Shown: positions 49,178-58,243, numbered from the stretch's first letter. The stretch: 64,000 bases of DNA from a virus (IMGVR_UViG_3300032297_000368:17470-81469), one strand, 5' to 3'. Notes: generated from the letters alone by a model not told the origin. A program made the numbers and translations.

Positions 49178-49277
49178 TGGAGCGGTGAGACTGATTCGCA
49201 CAATCGGACTAGGTTGGGCACCCAATCTGTTCTAAACCACCGCATATTAAGCGGTGATTACTACATCTAATCACCGC
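49178..49277 (-). ncRNA. Structured RNA with a tRNA-like end (candidate)
   Basis: Minus strand: a perfect 10-bp hairpin GCGGTGATTA / TAATCACCGC (49251-49277), then a 66-base tRNA-like unit (49178-49243). In the unit GCGGTGG and TCACCGC pair as a 7-bp acceptor stem, followed by T and CCA; just before the 3' acceptor strand is a T-arm, GATTG-TGCGAAT-CAGTC. The 31 bases where D-arm and anticodon arm should be are 10 short and lack a usable anticodon. A TATAAGTA box lies at 49281-49288 and a strong terminator follows. Either a decayed tRNA or a tRNA-like regulatory RNA. Confidence 0.5.
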
Positions 49278-49296
49278 ATATACTTATATAGGCGTT

Positions 49297-50574
49297 TTAT
49301 CTGCCAACTTGAGGTAAATATTTCTCCTTACATTCTTCCCATGACAAATAAATTAAATCGTCATAGAAAAGAGTTTCATATGAAACATTATTCTTTTTGA
49401 TTAGTTGTTTGATACGACCTTTAACATGTTTTGTTTTCCACAATTCAGTCAAAGCCTGTTCACTATTATCAAACAGTTTAGTCATATCACCTTTATAATC
49501 GCCACGTAAAAATTCACATGTCTTATCAAATAATGGTGCAAAGTAAATACCTCTGTGGTGTTCTGCCTTAATTAATTCTTTTGGTACTTTTAATTTTGAA
49601 TATGTAAAGTTCAAAGAACGATTCTTGTGGTCACGTTTATATGGTTGACCAGAAGGTTTCTTTGCTGCGTACCATTCAAAGTATTTACGTGTATGATTAA
49701 CTTTCAACCACTCACGTACCTTATATCTTGTATTGCGTTCAGGTTCAAACGATACAGAACCAGAACTGAAACCCATCGGCAACCAATGATCTAGATTATC
49801 ATACTGAGACAAACCACCGGCCTTTGTACGACCATATAAAGATGTTGTAGTGACGCCAACAAGTTTATCTTTATATTGATTTTGCCATGTCTTCTCTACT
49901 GTATCAGATAAACAAAGCAATGCCAATAGTTTACCACCAACATAATTAAATCCTAGCGGTTGTAATGGCACAATAGTAGAACCAATAGCAGTGTGATTAA
50001 TCATGCCGCCTTGTGTTTTTAATTCTCTTTCCCAACCAATAAACTTATCACGAGGTGTTAAGTCTAAGAAATCTGAAGAGATACAAATAACACCGAGATA
50101 TTTCTTAGTTACTTTATCTTGTACAATAAAGTTTAAGTTTCTACCGATGTTAGAGTTGTTCTTCATGGTAGATGAGAATGTACGAATACAATTCCACAAT
50201 TCAGGAAGATTACTATCTTTTACATTTGTATATATCAGTGTCGGTTCAAGATTCAGATAATCTTCTGGTGATGTTGGCATCCAGATATTATCTTTAACAT
50301 GTTGTATCAACTCAGCCTGAGATTCATCTTGCAATACCTTTTTAGGACCTGACCATAGATCAGATACAATCATAGTAGGAAACTTTTCTTGAATCTCACA
50401 CCACTTCTGATATAGAATATACTCACGCACATCCATCTTAGAAATATACGACAAGTCTTCTTCTAAAGAAGTTTTAATATCTTCTTCACTATAATGTACA
50501 TAATTCTCAGGAGGATTTTCTCGTTGCCAATCATTCCACTGAGTTTCAATATCTTTAATTTGCTGTTTGCTCAT
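49297..50574 (-). CDS. DruA-like (DUF4338-like) protein, copy 2
   Basis: 425 residues. GRNLNFIVQDKVTKKYLGVI, PRDKFIGWERELK, GSTIVPLQPLGFNYVGGKL, WQNQYKDKLVGVTTTSLYG follow the order of conserved blocks I know from DUF4338/DruA proteins (a V-G-R-N-L-x-Y-L strand, R-D-x-x-I-G-W, an N-x-R-x-L-I-x-P strand, W-x-x-x-Y-x...E-T). The central part is closely shared with 30082-31197. Function unknown in phage. It overlaps the deformylase end by 20 bases. Confidence 0.65.
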   Translation of the reverse strand: MSKQQIKDIETQWNDWQRENPPENYVHYSEEDIKTSLEEDLSYISKMDVREYILYQKWCEIQEKFPTMIVSDLWSGPKKVLQDESQAELIQHVKDNIWMPTSPEDYLNLEPTLIYTNVKDSNLPELWNCIRTFSSTMKNNSNIGRNLNFIVQDKVTKKYLGVICISSDFLDLTPRDKFIGWERELKTQGGMINHTAIGSTIVPLQPLGFNYVGGKLLALLCLSDTVEKTWQNQYKDKLVGVTTTSLYGRTKAGGLSQYDNLDHWLPMGFSSGSVSFEPERNTRYKVREWLKVNHTRKYFEWYAAKKPSGQPYKRDHKNRSLNFTYSKLKVPKELIKAEHHRGIYFAPLFDKTCEFLRGDYKGDMTKLFDNSEQALTELWKTKHVKGRIKQLIKKNNVSYETLFYDDLIYLSWEECKEKYLPQVGR

Positions 50575-51142
50575 TTAATCTTTTCTGTTTCTTCACATTG
50601 CGTTTAAGAGTTTTAATCAGTTTAGTTTGTCTCTGTCTTGCCATTTTCATTGCAAGTGGACCTACATGATCTTCTAATAAAACACCATTCATATGATCTA
50701 GTTCATGCATGAAGCATCGTGCAGTTATACCGGTCAATGACATCTTCTGTACTTGGCCATTAACATCAGTAAATTCAACATCGATAGTTGATGATCGTTT
50801 CACAGGAACAAAAAGACCTGGATAAGATAAACAACCTTCACGACTCTTATCAGTTTCATCAGACTCATCAATAACTTTAGGATTAATACACACTATGTTG
50901 AAGTCTTCGTAACCAATAACAAATACTCTTTCGGGAATACCACATTGATTTGCCGATAGACCAATACCATCATATAACTTACGTGTCATCTCTAAACGTT
51001 TAGCTAACTCATTCATTTTAGGGTTAGGCAAAGGCGAATCATATAGAGGCATTTTTTGCCTTAACATATGAAACTCGTCACCATAAACAGGTAAAGGTGT
51101 TATGTTTGGTTCTGTATTGATCGTTAAAATTTCACTCATCAT
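50555..51142 (-). CDS. def: Peptide deformylase
   Basis: 195 residues with all three deformylase motifs: GIGLSANQCG (59-68), EGCLSYPG (102-109; Cys104 metal ligand) and CFMHELDHMNG (His146, Glu147, His150). Removes the formyl group from nascent proteins. Phage copies are known in marine T4-like phages. Starts in an ATGA overlap with the methyltransferase gene, with AAGGATAGA upstream. Confidence 0.93.
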   Translation of the reverse strand: MMSEILTINTEPNITPLPVYGDEFHMLRQKMPLYDSPLPNPKMNELAKRLEMTRKLYDGIGLSANQCGIPERVFVIGYEDFNIVCINPKVIDESDETDKSREGCLSYPGLFVPVKRSSTIDVEFTDVNGQVQKMSLTGITARCFMHELDHMNGVLLEDHVGPLAMKMARQRQTKLIKTLKRNVKKQKRLNEQTAN

Positions 51143-51915
51143 TCTATCCTTGGTTTATTATATAATGTTTCCAATATATGTTGTACTGGCCAATCTTCTC
51201 TACTATCGCATAATAATACATTAATGTCAAGCATTTCTCGCAAACACATCCGAACTGGAAAAGGAACACTTAAAGAATGCCTAGCAACATTGATAAAGGT
51301 TATCATTTTAGTTTGCATTTTCTGTACGTGCTTCTTCTTACACATGTAAGCCTTATTGTCACCTATAGCATACACTCGCCAGTTTTCATAATTGTATTTC
51401 GCCAGACTATATTCAATCGCAGCACTATTAACACCTGGATATTCATAATCATTGAAATCATCCAAGACAATAGTACCCTCATCATGCATGTGTTGAGTAA
51501 ATACTGTTAGATCATTCATCACCGCAGAATGCTCATGACAACCATCGATATGTAATAGTCTTAAAGGTTTATCAAAAAATATTATTTCATCATCTAATTT
51601 TGTGGTATCTTGTAATCTCCATACCAACAAGTTTTCTTCACCAGAAAATTTACGTATATTTCTTTCAGCCTCTATTCTAGATATTTCACTAAAGATATCA
51701 TACAGATATAATCTATCTGTTTTCTTTTTAAAATTAGATAATGCTATGGCACTTTTACCATAAGCTACACCAATTTCACAAAGATCACCTGGAATATTTT
51801 GTTGTATGTCATTAAGTAAGCCGTATAACATAACAATGTCAATTGGATAAAACCAACCAGGAACTTCTTTGTCGATCACTTCTTTAAAGTGAGTTAAGTA
51901 TTCTTTAAAATTCAT
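51139..51915 (-). CDS. SAM-dependent methyltransferase (TylF/Methyltransf_24-like)
   Basis: 258 residues. GDLCEIGVAYGKSAIALS (about 42-59) is motif I, LRLLHIDGCHEHSAV (about 117) the motif IV region, then GTIVLDDFNDYEYPGV. These resemble TylF-type macrolide/sugar methyltransferases and the 24820-25389 protein. Likely target is a sugar or small molecule. Overlaps gp46 by 4 bases. Confidence 0.75.
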   Translation of the reverse strand: MNFKEYLTHFKEVIDKEVPGWFYPIDIVMLYGLLNDIQQNIPGDLCEIGVAYGKSAIALSNFKKKTDRLYLYDIFSEISRIEAERNIRKFSGEENLLVWRLQDTTKLDDEIIFFDKPLRLLHIDGCHEHSAVMNDLTVFTQHMHDEGTIVLDDFNDYEYPGVNSAAIEYSLAKYNYENWRVYAIGDNKAYMCKKKHVQKMQTKMITFINVARHSLSVPFPVRMCLREMLDINVLLCDSREDWPVQHILETLYNKPRIE

Positions 51916-53624
51916 TTTGCTATCCTTGAAAAGTTCTTTATCTTTTCGAATCGAACCACATTTCTAAATTTGTCCTGCAATACATCACCTTTGTGTGATA
52001 TGACAAACAGGTTAACATCTTCAAGCATTTGTAATATGTTCATCAAGTATTCGGTACCGTTTACATCTAGTGAAGAATCAAATACTTCATCAAGTATTAA
52101 TAGATTAGTGTTCGTAGAGTTTTTAAGTTTTGCCACAGCACGCCAAGTTAATAATAGTGCCATATCAATACGTTGTTTCTCACCTTCACTGAAAGATGCA
52201 TAACTGAATTCATCACGATGACGAGACTTGATTGTTTCTTTAAACGATTCGTCTAGGTTAAAATTAACAAAGAAATCCAAAGATGATAAATACTTATTTA
52301 CCAGTTTATTAATTATAGGTAAGTATTGTTTAATAATTTTGGTTTTAATTCCCGTATCTCTTAACAAACTCATTGCGACTTCAAAATATGTTTTCTCTAG
52401 GATCAATTCTCTCAGTTCTACTTCCAATTGGCCAAGCTGTAATTTTAGTTGCTCTAGTTTGGTATTTTCTTCGTGACCTTGGTTGGTAGAATTCTGAAGT
52501 TCTTGTATTAACTTTTGCAGTTTAGAAATATATTTGTTGATGCCACTAATTGATGCATTAATGGTGGCAATTTCAACTTGAAGTTTCTGAATTTCTTTTT
52601 GTTTATCAGTTATCTCAGTTAACTTAGTTTGCTCTTCAAGTAACTTACTTCCTAAAGCAGCAAGACCTGATTCAGCTTCTGTTATCTTTGTGTTGATATG
52701 ATTACATTCTCTCTCTTTAATCTCAGTTGCAATTTCTTGCCTACATGTAGGACAGTTATCATTCTGTGAAAAGAATTCAATATCTTTATTAAACTTACCA
52801 ATATTGTTTTCAATCTGAGATTCTAGTTTAACAATCTTTTTAATCTTACCTTCAATTTCAGTTTTGTTGGCAGTAGATTCGGTTAATGTATCTATTGTAG
52901 TCATAATCGATTGACTAGATTCTAATAGAGTTTGTAATGCGGTATTATTAGTTTCTATTTCAGATTCATACTCTTTTACTTTCTGTTCATCATTCTGTTT
53001 AGCAGATTCTAAATGTTCTTTCTTTAGATTGTACTCTTGTGTTTTGAGTTCGATATCTGATTTCTTTGTAGTGATAGAATCTTTATTAACCGACATTCGA
53101 TCTTTGACAATAGAATTCATTGTTGAAAAGATTTGAATGTCTAATAAATCTTCAATGATTGCTCTACGATCAGATGACGATAATTGCATGAAAGGTGTGA
53201 ATGATGCACTACCTAAAATGACAATCTGAGTAAATGATTTATAGTTTAATTTGAGTATGTTACGTTCGAGATGTTCTTGGTAATCTCTACTAGCCGCATC
53301 TTGATTGATTAAGATACCGTCTTGATATATTTCAAAAATGTTGGGCTTAATACCACGAACGATTCTATATGACTTAGCATTGACCTCGAAAGTAATTTCA
53401 ACAACACCGTCTTTCTGATTGATAGAATTTAACAGTTGAGGTTTATTGATATTACGAAATGGTTTACCAAACAAAGCAAAACACAATGCATCAAGCATCG
53501 TAGATTTACCAGAACCGTTTTCACCAACAACAAGTGTGTTGGTATATTCATCAAGTCTTAACTCAGTGAAATAGTTGCCAGTACTTAAAAAGTTTTTCCA
53601 TTTAATGGTTCTAAAAACAATCAT
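51912..53624 (-). CDS. gp46: Recombination endonuclease subunit (T4 gp46, SbcC/Rad50-like)
   Basis: 570 residues. Walker A VVGENGSGKSTMLDALCFAL (about 31-50), long coiled coils around the zinc hook CPTC (about 290-293), ABC signature FSEGEKQRIDMALLL (about 476) and Walker B LLILDEVFDSSLD. With gp47 it resects DNA ends for recombination-dependent replication. Like T4 gp46 (560). Confidence 0.95.
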   Translation of the reverse strand: MIVFRTIKWKNFLSTGNYFTELRLDEYTNTLVVGENGSGKSTMLDALCFALFGKPFRNINKPQLLNSINQKDGVVEITFEVNAKSYRIVRGIKPNIFEIYQDGILINQDAASRDYQEHLERNILKLNYKSFTQIVILGSASFTPFMQLSSSDRRAIIEDLLDIQIFSTMNSIVKDRMSVNKDSITTKKSDIELKTQEYNLKKEHLESAKQNDEQKVKEYESEIETNNTALQTLLESSQSIMTTIDTLTESTANKTEIEGKIKKIVKLESQIENNIGKFNKDIEFFSQNDNCPTCRQEIATEIKERECNHINTKITEAESGLAALGSKLLEEQTKLTEITDKQKEIQKLQVEIATINASISGINKYISKLQKLIQELQNSTNQGHEENTKLEQLKLQLGQLEVELRELILEKTYFEVAMSLLRDTGIKTKIIKQYLPIINKLVNKYLSSLDFFVNFNLDESFKETIKSRHRDEFSYASFSEGEKQRIDMALLLTWRAVAKLKNSTNTNLLILDEVFDSSLDVNGTEYLMNILQMLEDVNLFVISHKGDVLQDKFRNVVRFEKIKNFSRIAK

Positions 53625-54691
53625 TCTGTAGTTTCAGTATTTAAAGCTTCAACGTATAATTCACGCATCAGTGTTTTGAGTTTATCAGGTTCTACATTCA
53701 AAGGTAGATTATCAATATACTTAGACAATATGGTCATTGTATCTTCTGCTTGATCTACAATATCATCATCAACTTCAGAAGTTACATCATTAAAATCTTC
53801 TACAATAGAAATATCATATATGCCTGTTTTGTATAAGTTATCTAATACATTATCAAACAGGTAAGGATTATTCTTATTGATTACTACAACTTTCAAATAA
53901 GTTTCTTTGTAGTCATTGTAATTAAAGTTTTTCCAATAATCAAAGTCTTGCGATTCATCATTGTAAAATACTTTACGAAACATTGTGTAAGGATTTTTAA
54001 TGAATGATAGTGAACGATCTTCAGTATCAAAGATATGAAAACCTCTTTCATCATCAAAATCTGCCCATGTCATTTCACCAGGTGTTCCTACGTAAGTAAT
54101 ATTATCTGCGGTAGATTTATGGTGAAAATGTCCACTTAACACTATATCATACTTGTTTAATTTGGTTCTGTCAAGGCCACCTTGATGAACATTGCCTCGA
54201 TCCATTTCAAAGCCATCAATCTCAAAATGTCCCATACAAATTTGAGATTTGGTATTAGTCATGTGTTTGAGTATTTCTTCCTCATTCTCATCACATATCC
54301 AAGGAACAAAATCGATAGGCACACCATCAAACTCTTCGGTACAGTATTTGGATATAAGCTTCACATTGTCATAATCTTTCAGTAATAAACCGGTAGAGTT
54401 AACTTCTAATGTGTTCTTATAGGCAATATCGTGATTACCTAATAACGTATAGAACTGTATGTTATTGTCTTTAAGTTTATCGAAAAAGTATTTACGAGCT
54501 AGGTGTAATGAATTAAAATTGATAAACTTTCTACGGTCAAATAGATCACCTAATTGAATTACCGTATCAATATTATTTTCTTTCAAATACGGAAAGAATA
54601 CTTTGGTATAGAACAAAGCATAATGTTTATGAAAGTGTAAAGAGTCTCCACGCATACCAAAATGCGTATCACCTAATATAGCTATCTTCAT
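53621..54691 (-). CDS. gp47: Recombination nuclease subunit (T4 gp47, SbcD/Mre11-like)
   Basis: 356 residues. Calcineurin-type phosphoesterase motifs: AILGDTHFGMRGD (Asp8, His10), IQLGDLFDRRK, LLGNHDIAYKN and LSGHFHHKS. Forms the nuclease with gp46; 4-base overlap with it. Size like T4 gp47 (339). Confidence 0.95.
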   Translation of the reverse strand: MKIAILGDTHFGMRGDSLHFHKHYALFYTKVFFPYLKENNIDTVIQLGDLFDRRKFINFNSLHLARKYFFDKLKDNNIQFYTLLGNHDIAYKNTLEVNSTGLLLKDYDNVKLISKYCTEEFDGVPIDFVPWICDENEEEILKHMTNTKSQICMGHFEIDGFEMDRGNVHQGGLDRTKLNKYDIVLSGHFHHKSTADNITYVGTPGEMTWADFDDERGFHIFDTEDRSLSFIKNPYTMFRKVFYNDESQDFDYWKNFNYNDYKETYLKVVVINKNNPYLFDNVLDNLYKTGIYDISIVEDFNDVTSEVDDDIVDQAEDTMTILSKYIDNLPLNVEPDKLKTLMRELYVEALNTETTE

Positions 54692-55224
54692 GTTAAATCG
54701 TCTTCAATGGTAGGAGTTTCGTCCTTCTTTGCCTTTTTATTCTTTCGGTTTTCTTCAAAGTTGTGTATAAATTCGGAAATGTTTTCATATAATTCAAATT
54801 GTTTACTCATACCGTCATCATCGGTATAGAATTCACCTTCATCAAAAATACCAAACTGTTCAGTTGCCTTATACTTAACGTAGAGTTGTTTCTTCTCTTT
54901 CATAATTCTACGCAAGAAAGCATAATATATTATTTGAGTAAAATAAGCAAATGGATTTTTCGATTTATCCGGATTAAAGTTATGAAAGTACATTAGGCAA
55001 TTCTCAATGCCATCTGATATCATCTCATCTCGGAAAGAATATGATATAAAATTGGGTTTTCTAGAAAGATGATCTGCAATCTTTAGAAAACATTCACCAA
55101 TATAATTTGGTATCTGAGGAGGTGGTAGATTAGATTCTTTGTTAGCATCACAAGCTGTTCTATAATCTATTAGTGCCTTTAAGAAATCGGCATTGTTCAC
55201 ATAATGTTTTGGTTGTTTACTCAT
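54688..55224 (-). CDS. gp55: Late transcription sigma factor (T4 gp55-like)
   Basis: 178 residues from ATG 55224, which has AAGGTGAAT as ribosome binding site; an in-frame TTG at 55248 is less likely. FISYSFRDEMISDGIENCLM and NPFAYFTQIIYYAFLRRI are the sigma region 2 core that reads the -10 TATAAATA. Needs sliding clamp gp45 for activated late transcription. Three perfect TATAAATA boxes occur in this window. Confidence 0.92.
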   Translation of the reverse strand: MSKQPKHYVNNADFLKALIDYRTACDANKESNLPPPQIPNYIGECFLKIADHLSRKPNFISYSFRDEMISDGIENCLMYFHNFNPDKSKNPFAYFTQIIYYAFLRRIMKEKKQLYVKYKATEQFGIFDEGEFYTDDDGMSKQFELYENISEFIHNFEENRKNKKAKKDETPTIEDDLT

Positions 55225-55289
55225 ATTCACCTTATTTTCAGTTGACAAACGGCTTGACAGGTGTTAGACTGGCGGTGTTCCGTTAGATA

Positions 55290-55703
55290 TTAATGTATTG
55301 GTTCTTTCTTCTTTACTTCCATTAGCTGATCTATTTCATCATCAGTATAGTAATCATCTCCAGGTTCTTCATAACTTTCTTCTTCAAGTAAATCTTCCAT
55401 ATTAGCTGACTCTGTATATAATTCAATCTCAGAAATAGTGTTGTCGTAGTACTCCATAAATTCTGCTTTGGGTTGAATTACCGTCAGTATATCTTTCTGA
55501 GATACTGTTGCAACATTCTCTATCATTACCTCAACAGGTAGCCATGGCATCATAACCATCATAGTCTTACCTGTTTCTAATCTTCTAAAAACTAATCTCA
55601 TAGGTCCCTTTAAGGTAGCTTGATTAGTTTCTATATCATGCGTATATGAAGCTACTATGTCTTCACCACTTTGCATTCTAATTATTTTTATATTTTCTCT
55701 CAT
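55290..55703 (-). CDS. Sm-like candidate protein with acidic tail
   Basis: 137 residues. IKIIRMQSGEDIVASYTHDI, TLKGPMRLVFRRLET, MMVMMPWLPV fits an Sm-like fold (strand, S-G-x-D/E-I loop, strand) as in conserved small T4-like marine phage proteins; the C-terminal third is acidic (EEESYEEPGDDYYTDDEID). Similar in layout to 37269-37574. Sits between UvsW and gp55. Possible RNA-binding, unproven. Confidence 0.6.
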   Translation of the reverse strand: MRENIKIIRMQSGEDIVASYTHDIETNQATLKGPMRLVFRRLETGKTMMVMMPWLPVEVMIENVATVSQKDILTVIQPKAEFMEYYDNTISEIELYTESANMEDLLEEESYEEPGDDYYTDDEIDQLMEVKKKEPIH

Positions 55704-57163
55704 GGTTTTATGTCTATGTTGTAAAACTTGTAGTTGAACTTTTCATCATCGTATATTTTAACACGTTCTATGAAATGATTCAAGGTAAAATTAACATGTT
55801 TGCCTGTTCTGAAATCGTCTGATATATCGAATAGAACTGCTTCATCTTTGTCATCACCTAGTCTAAGACTACGACCTATTGACTGAAGATTGCGTACACG
55901 AGATTTGCTAGGAGAAGAAAAGATAATGTTGTGCAGATTCCTAATATTAATGCCAGTAGAACTAGTTCCATATGATGCCACAATAATTGCATCTTTTTCG
56001 GTTTCTGTGATGGCTCTGATTTGTTCTCTGAGTTCGATGTCTGTTTTTCCATAGATGAGAAAGACCTTTCTGTCTGTGACTTTTTCCATCAACATTGCAT
56101 GAAGAACTTTACCATGTTTCTCAACAAACTGGAACAGAATCATAGTATTACCTTTGAGTGATAAAGCAAGATTACGAATAAATTCATTTCTTGCTTTACT
56201 TAATACTATGTATTCCATTTCAGTGTTGTAGTCCCAATCTCTAGACTGTTTACAAATTTCTTCTGGATATTTTAATATTAAACATTTAATTTTAAAATCT
56301 GCAATTTGTTTTTTGTCCATCAACTCTTTAGTTGTTGTTGCTCTATATGCTGGACCAAAAAGGCCTTCTAATACTAGTTTATGTGTTTGAGTACCATCTA
56401 ATGTACCTGTACAACCAAATCTAAAACGAGCATTCAAACAACTAGTTAGAATAGTCATTAAAGATTTAGCTTTAAATTCATGTGCTTCATCACCCAAAAC
56501 AAAATCAAATTGTTCAAAGTATTCTGGTTCTCTTTTATAAATTGATTGCCATGTTGTGATAGTTAAAGGTAGATCAGTATCTTTTTCTCTACCTGAATAT
56601 TGACGATGAACATTCTCATCAACGTCCCAACCATAAGACTTAAAGTCAGAAAACATTTGTTCAACTAATGATGTTCTAGGTACAATCATCAATCCTTTTT
56701 TATGACCTGAATTAAAAAGGTAACGAATGACTAGATATTGTATGAGTGATTTACCTGATGCTGTAGGTGAAATTAATAATGTACGTTTAGTTCTTATTGC
56801 CTGAACAAAAGAATCTAATTGATAATCACGAGGCTCAAAAGGTAATTGTAAAGTTTTAATAAACTCATTAGCTTCATATACTGAAAAGTTTTCGGTTAAT
56901 TCTAAATCAGGATGAACATCTATTTTATAATTACGTTCTTCACAAAACTTTTTAATATATGCAAGTAGTCCATGATAGATTGTGAAAGACTGTAGATTAA
57001 ACAATCTTATCTTACCGTCCCACAATCTATTCTTATATTGAGGAGTGAATTGATAACCCGGAACTAAAAATGTAAAGTAATCAGAAAGTTCCTGTGCGGT
57101 ACTTCTTTCACAATCCACTTTAATGTAAACTTCATTCTTTTTAGTTAGTGTTATATCACTCAT
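55700..57163 (-). CDS. uvsW: UvsW RNA/DNA helicase
   Basis: 487 residues from ATG 57163, giving a TAATG overlap with the uvsY stop; the frame is open to 57250 but that would lie within uvsY. Helicase motifs: PRDYQLDSFVQA (Q-like), LISPTASGKSLIQYLV (motif I), LGDEAHEFKA (motif II, DEAH), TGTLDG (III), IGRSLRLGDDK (VI). Unwinds R-loops and branched DNA and shifts replication initiation from origins to recombination. T4 UvsW has 503 residues. Confidence 0.93.
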   Translation of the reverse strand: MSDITLTKKNEVYIKVDCERSTAQELSDYFTFLVPGYQFTPQYKNRLWDGKIRLFNLQSFTIYHGLLAYIKKFCEERNYKIDVHPDLELTENFSVYEANEFIKTLQLPFEPRDYQLDSFVQAIRTKRTLLISPTASGKSLIQYLVIRYLFNSGHKKGLMIVPRTSLVEQMFSDFKSYGWDVDENVHRQYSGREKDTDLPLTITTWQSIYKREPEYFEQFDFVLGDEAHEFKAKSLMTILTSCLNARFRFGCTGTLDGTQTHKLVLEGLFGPAYRATTTKELMDKKQIADFKIKCLILKYPEEICKQSRDWDYNTEMEYIVLSKARNEFIRNLALSLKGNTMILFQFVEKHGKVLHAMLMEKVTDRKVFLIYGKTDIELREQIRAITETEKDAIIVASYGTSSTGINIRNLHNIIFSSPSKSRVRNLQSIGRSLRLGDDKDEAVLFDISDDFRTGKHVNFTLNHFIERVKIYDDEKFNYKFYNIDIKP

Positions 57164-57597
57164 TAGATGCCTTGTATAAATCTCTCCCAAGCAATGAAGT
57201 CTCTCAATTGAAATGTACGAGAGTTTAATTCTTTTAATATACTTTGGCAAACATCAACAATCTCATCATACATAATTTTATTAGCCATAAGTTTATTTAA
57301 GTCTTCATCACTTTCGAAGTATAAGTTAATATCAGATTTTAAAGTATATGGAAATACCTCCCAGCCACGAGCATCTAGTTCAGATTGATCTAGTTTGCCT
57401 GTGTAGTATTCCCATTTTACTTTTTTAAGTTTGTTAAATTTAAATTCTGCTTCTTTAGAAAGCAAACGATACCGAGAAAGTATGTTTAAATACTTACTGT
57501 GTAATTGTGGTATATTGATTAGTTCTTTACCAGGTTCTGTACGGTCAATAACAGAATCTTTTTTCCACGTGTCTAATAATTCTTCAAGTTTGTTCAT
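57163..57597 (-). CDS. uvsY: Recombination mediator UvsY
   Basis: 144 residues, close to T4 UvsY (137). LEELLDTWKKDSVIDRTEPG, IPQLHSKYLNILSRYRL, KLKKVKWEYYTGKLDQSELD and FQLRDFIAWERFIQG match UvsY of T4-like phages. Loads UvsX onto ssDNA. An ideal ribosome binding site (AGGAGG, 7-base spacing) is half hidden in a hairpin. Confidence 0.92.
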   Translation of the reverse strand: MNKLEELLDTWKKDSVIDRTEPGKELINIPQLHSKYLNILSRYRLLSKEAEFKFNKLKKVKWEYYTGKLDQSELDARGWEVFPYTLKSDINLYFESDEDLNKLMANKIMYDEIVDVCQSILKELNSRTFQLRDFIAWERFIQGI

Positions 57598-57604
57598 TAT
57601 AAAT

Positions 57605-57619
57605 CCTCCTTTCTAGGAG
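57605..57619 (-). promoter_or_regulatory. Hairpin over the uvsY ribosome binding site
   Basis: On the minus strand CTCCT (57615-57619) pairs with AGGAG (57606-57610) around an AGAA loop. The pairing would mask the Shine-Dalgarno AGGAGG. Short, so modest stability. Confidence 0.45.
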
Positions 57620-57629
57620 TATATACTAT

Positions 57630-58163
57630 TTAAAATAGTTTTTCAACATCATAATAAGAAAATCTGAATGTTGCATCAGCTGTTACTGTATTATCTGCCG
57701 ATTCAGTTGTTGATACTACAAATGTGGACAAAGAAGTCGGAAATAATTCATGAAACTTAAATCGATATAATGGGTTATTATGTGATGATAACAACGTCAA
57801 AGATGCATCAGAATATTGTGGTGGTAAATTTAATGATCTATTTTGATTTAGATTACGAAGATTCACATACTCGGCAAACTCTTTAGGGAAAGTCATCGCA
57901 CGAATCCAATCGTGTATCTCTAGCCATCCTAATAACTCTTCATCAACATAAAAAGTTACACTCATCAAATCATATATTGCTTTTTCACCTGGAACATACA
58001 AGTCAACGAACGGAGTATTTCTAGGAACCTCAGACATAGAAATACCAGGAACACTTACACCTTGACAAAAGAATTGTAGGTTTGGTGCCCGTTCAAAGCT
58101 CAATATGAACTTATTAGGTTGAAAAAAGTTTTGGTTTATTGGGTTTCTGTTAAGTGCTGTCAT
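57630..58163 (-). CDS. gp3: Tail completion and sheath stabiliser protein (T4 gp3-like)
   Basis: 177 residues, like T4 gp3 (176). FFCQGVSVPGISMSEVPRNT, VTFYVDEELLGWLEIHDWIR and LFPTSLSTFVVSTTES correspond to the same blocks in T4 gp3. It caps the tail tube end. Comes directly after the gp23 terminator; upstream are only a GATAAATA box (58169-58176) and a poor ribosome binding site. Confidence 0.85.
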   Translation of the reverse strand: MTALNRNPINQNFFQPNKFILSFERAPNLQFFCQGVSVPGISMSEVPRNTPFVDLYVPGEKAIYDLMSVTFYVDEELLGWLEIHDWIRAMTFPKEFAEYVNLRNLNQNRSLNLPPQYSDASLTLLSSHNNPLYRFKFHELFPTSLSTFVVSTTESADNTVTADATFRFSYYDVEKLF

Positions 58164-58180
58164 ACGTATATTTATCCGTA

Positions 58181-58207
58181 AAAAAAAGAGACCCCGAAGG
58201 GTCTCTT
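58181..58207 (-). terminator. Strong Rho-independent terminator after gp23
   Basis: Perfect 9-bp stem AAGAGACCC / GGGTCTCTT (58186-58194 with 58199-58207) with TTCG loop on the transcript, followed by a T-run. Typical after the major capsid gene. Confidence 0.92.
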
Positions 58208-58243
58208 AAAACACAATATAATTATTATTATGTTTGTGTAAGA

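Noticed and set aside
55242-55271. Plus-strand TTGACA with a TTAGAC 18 bases later between gp55 and the Sm-like gene
   Set aside because: The -10 is poor and no plus-strand gene follows.
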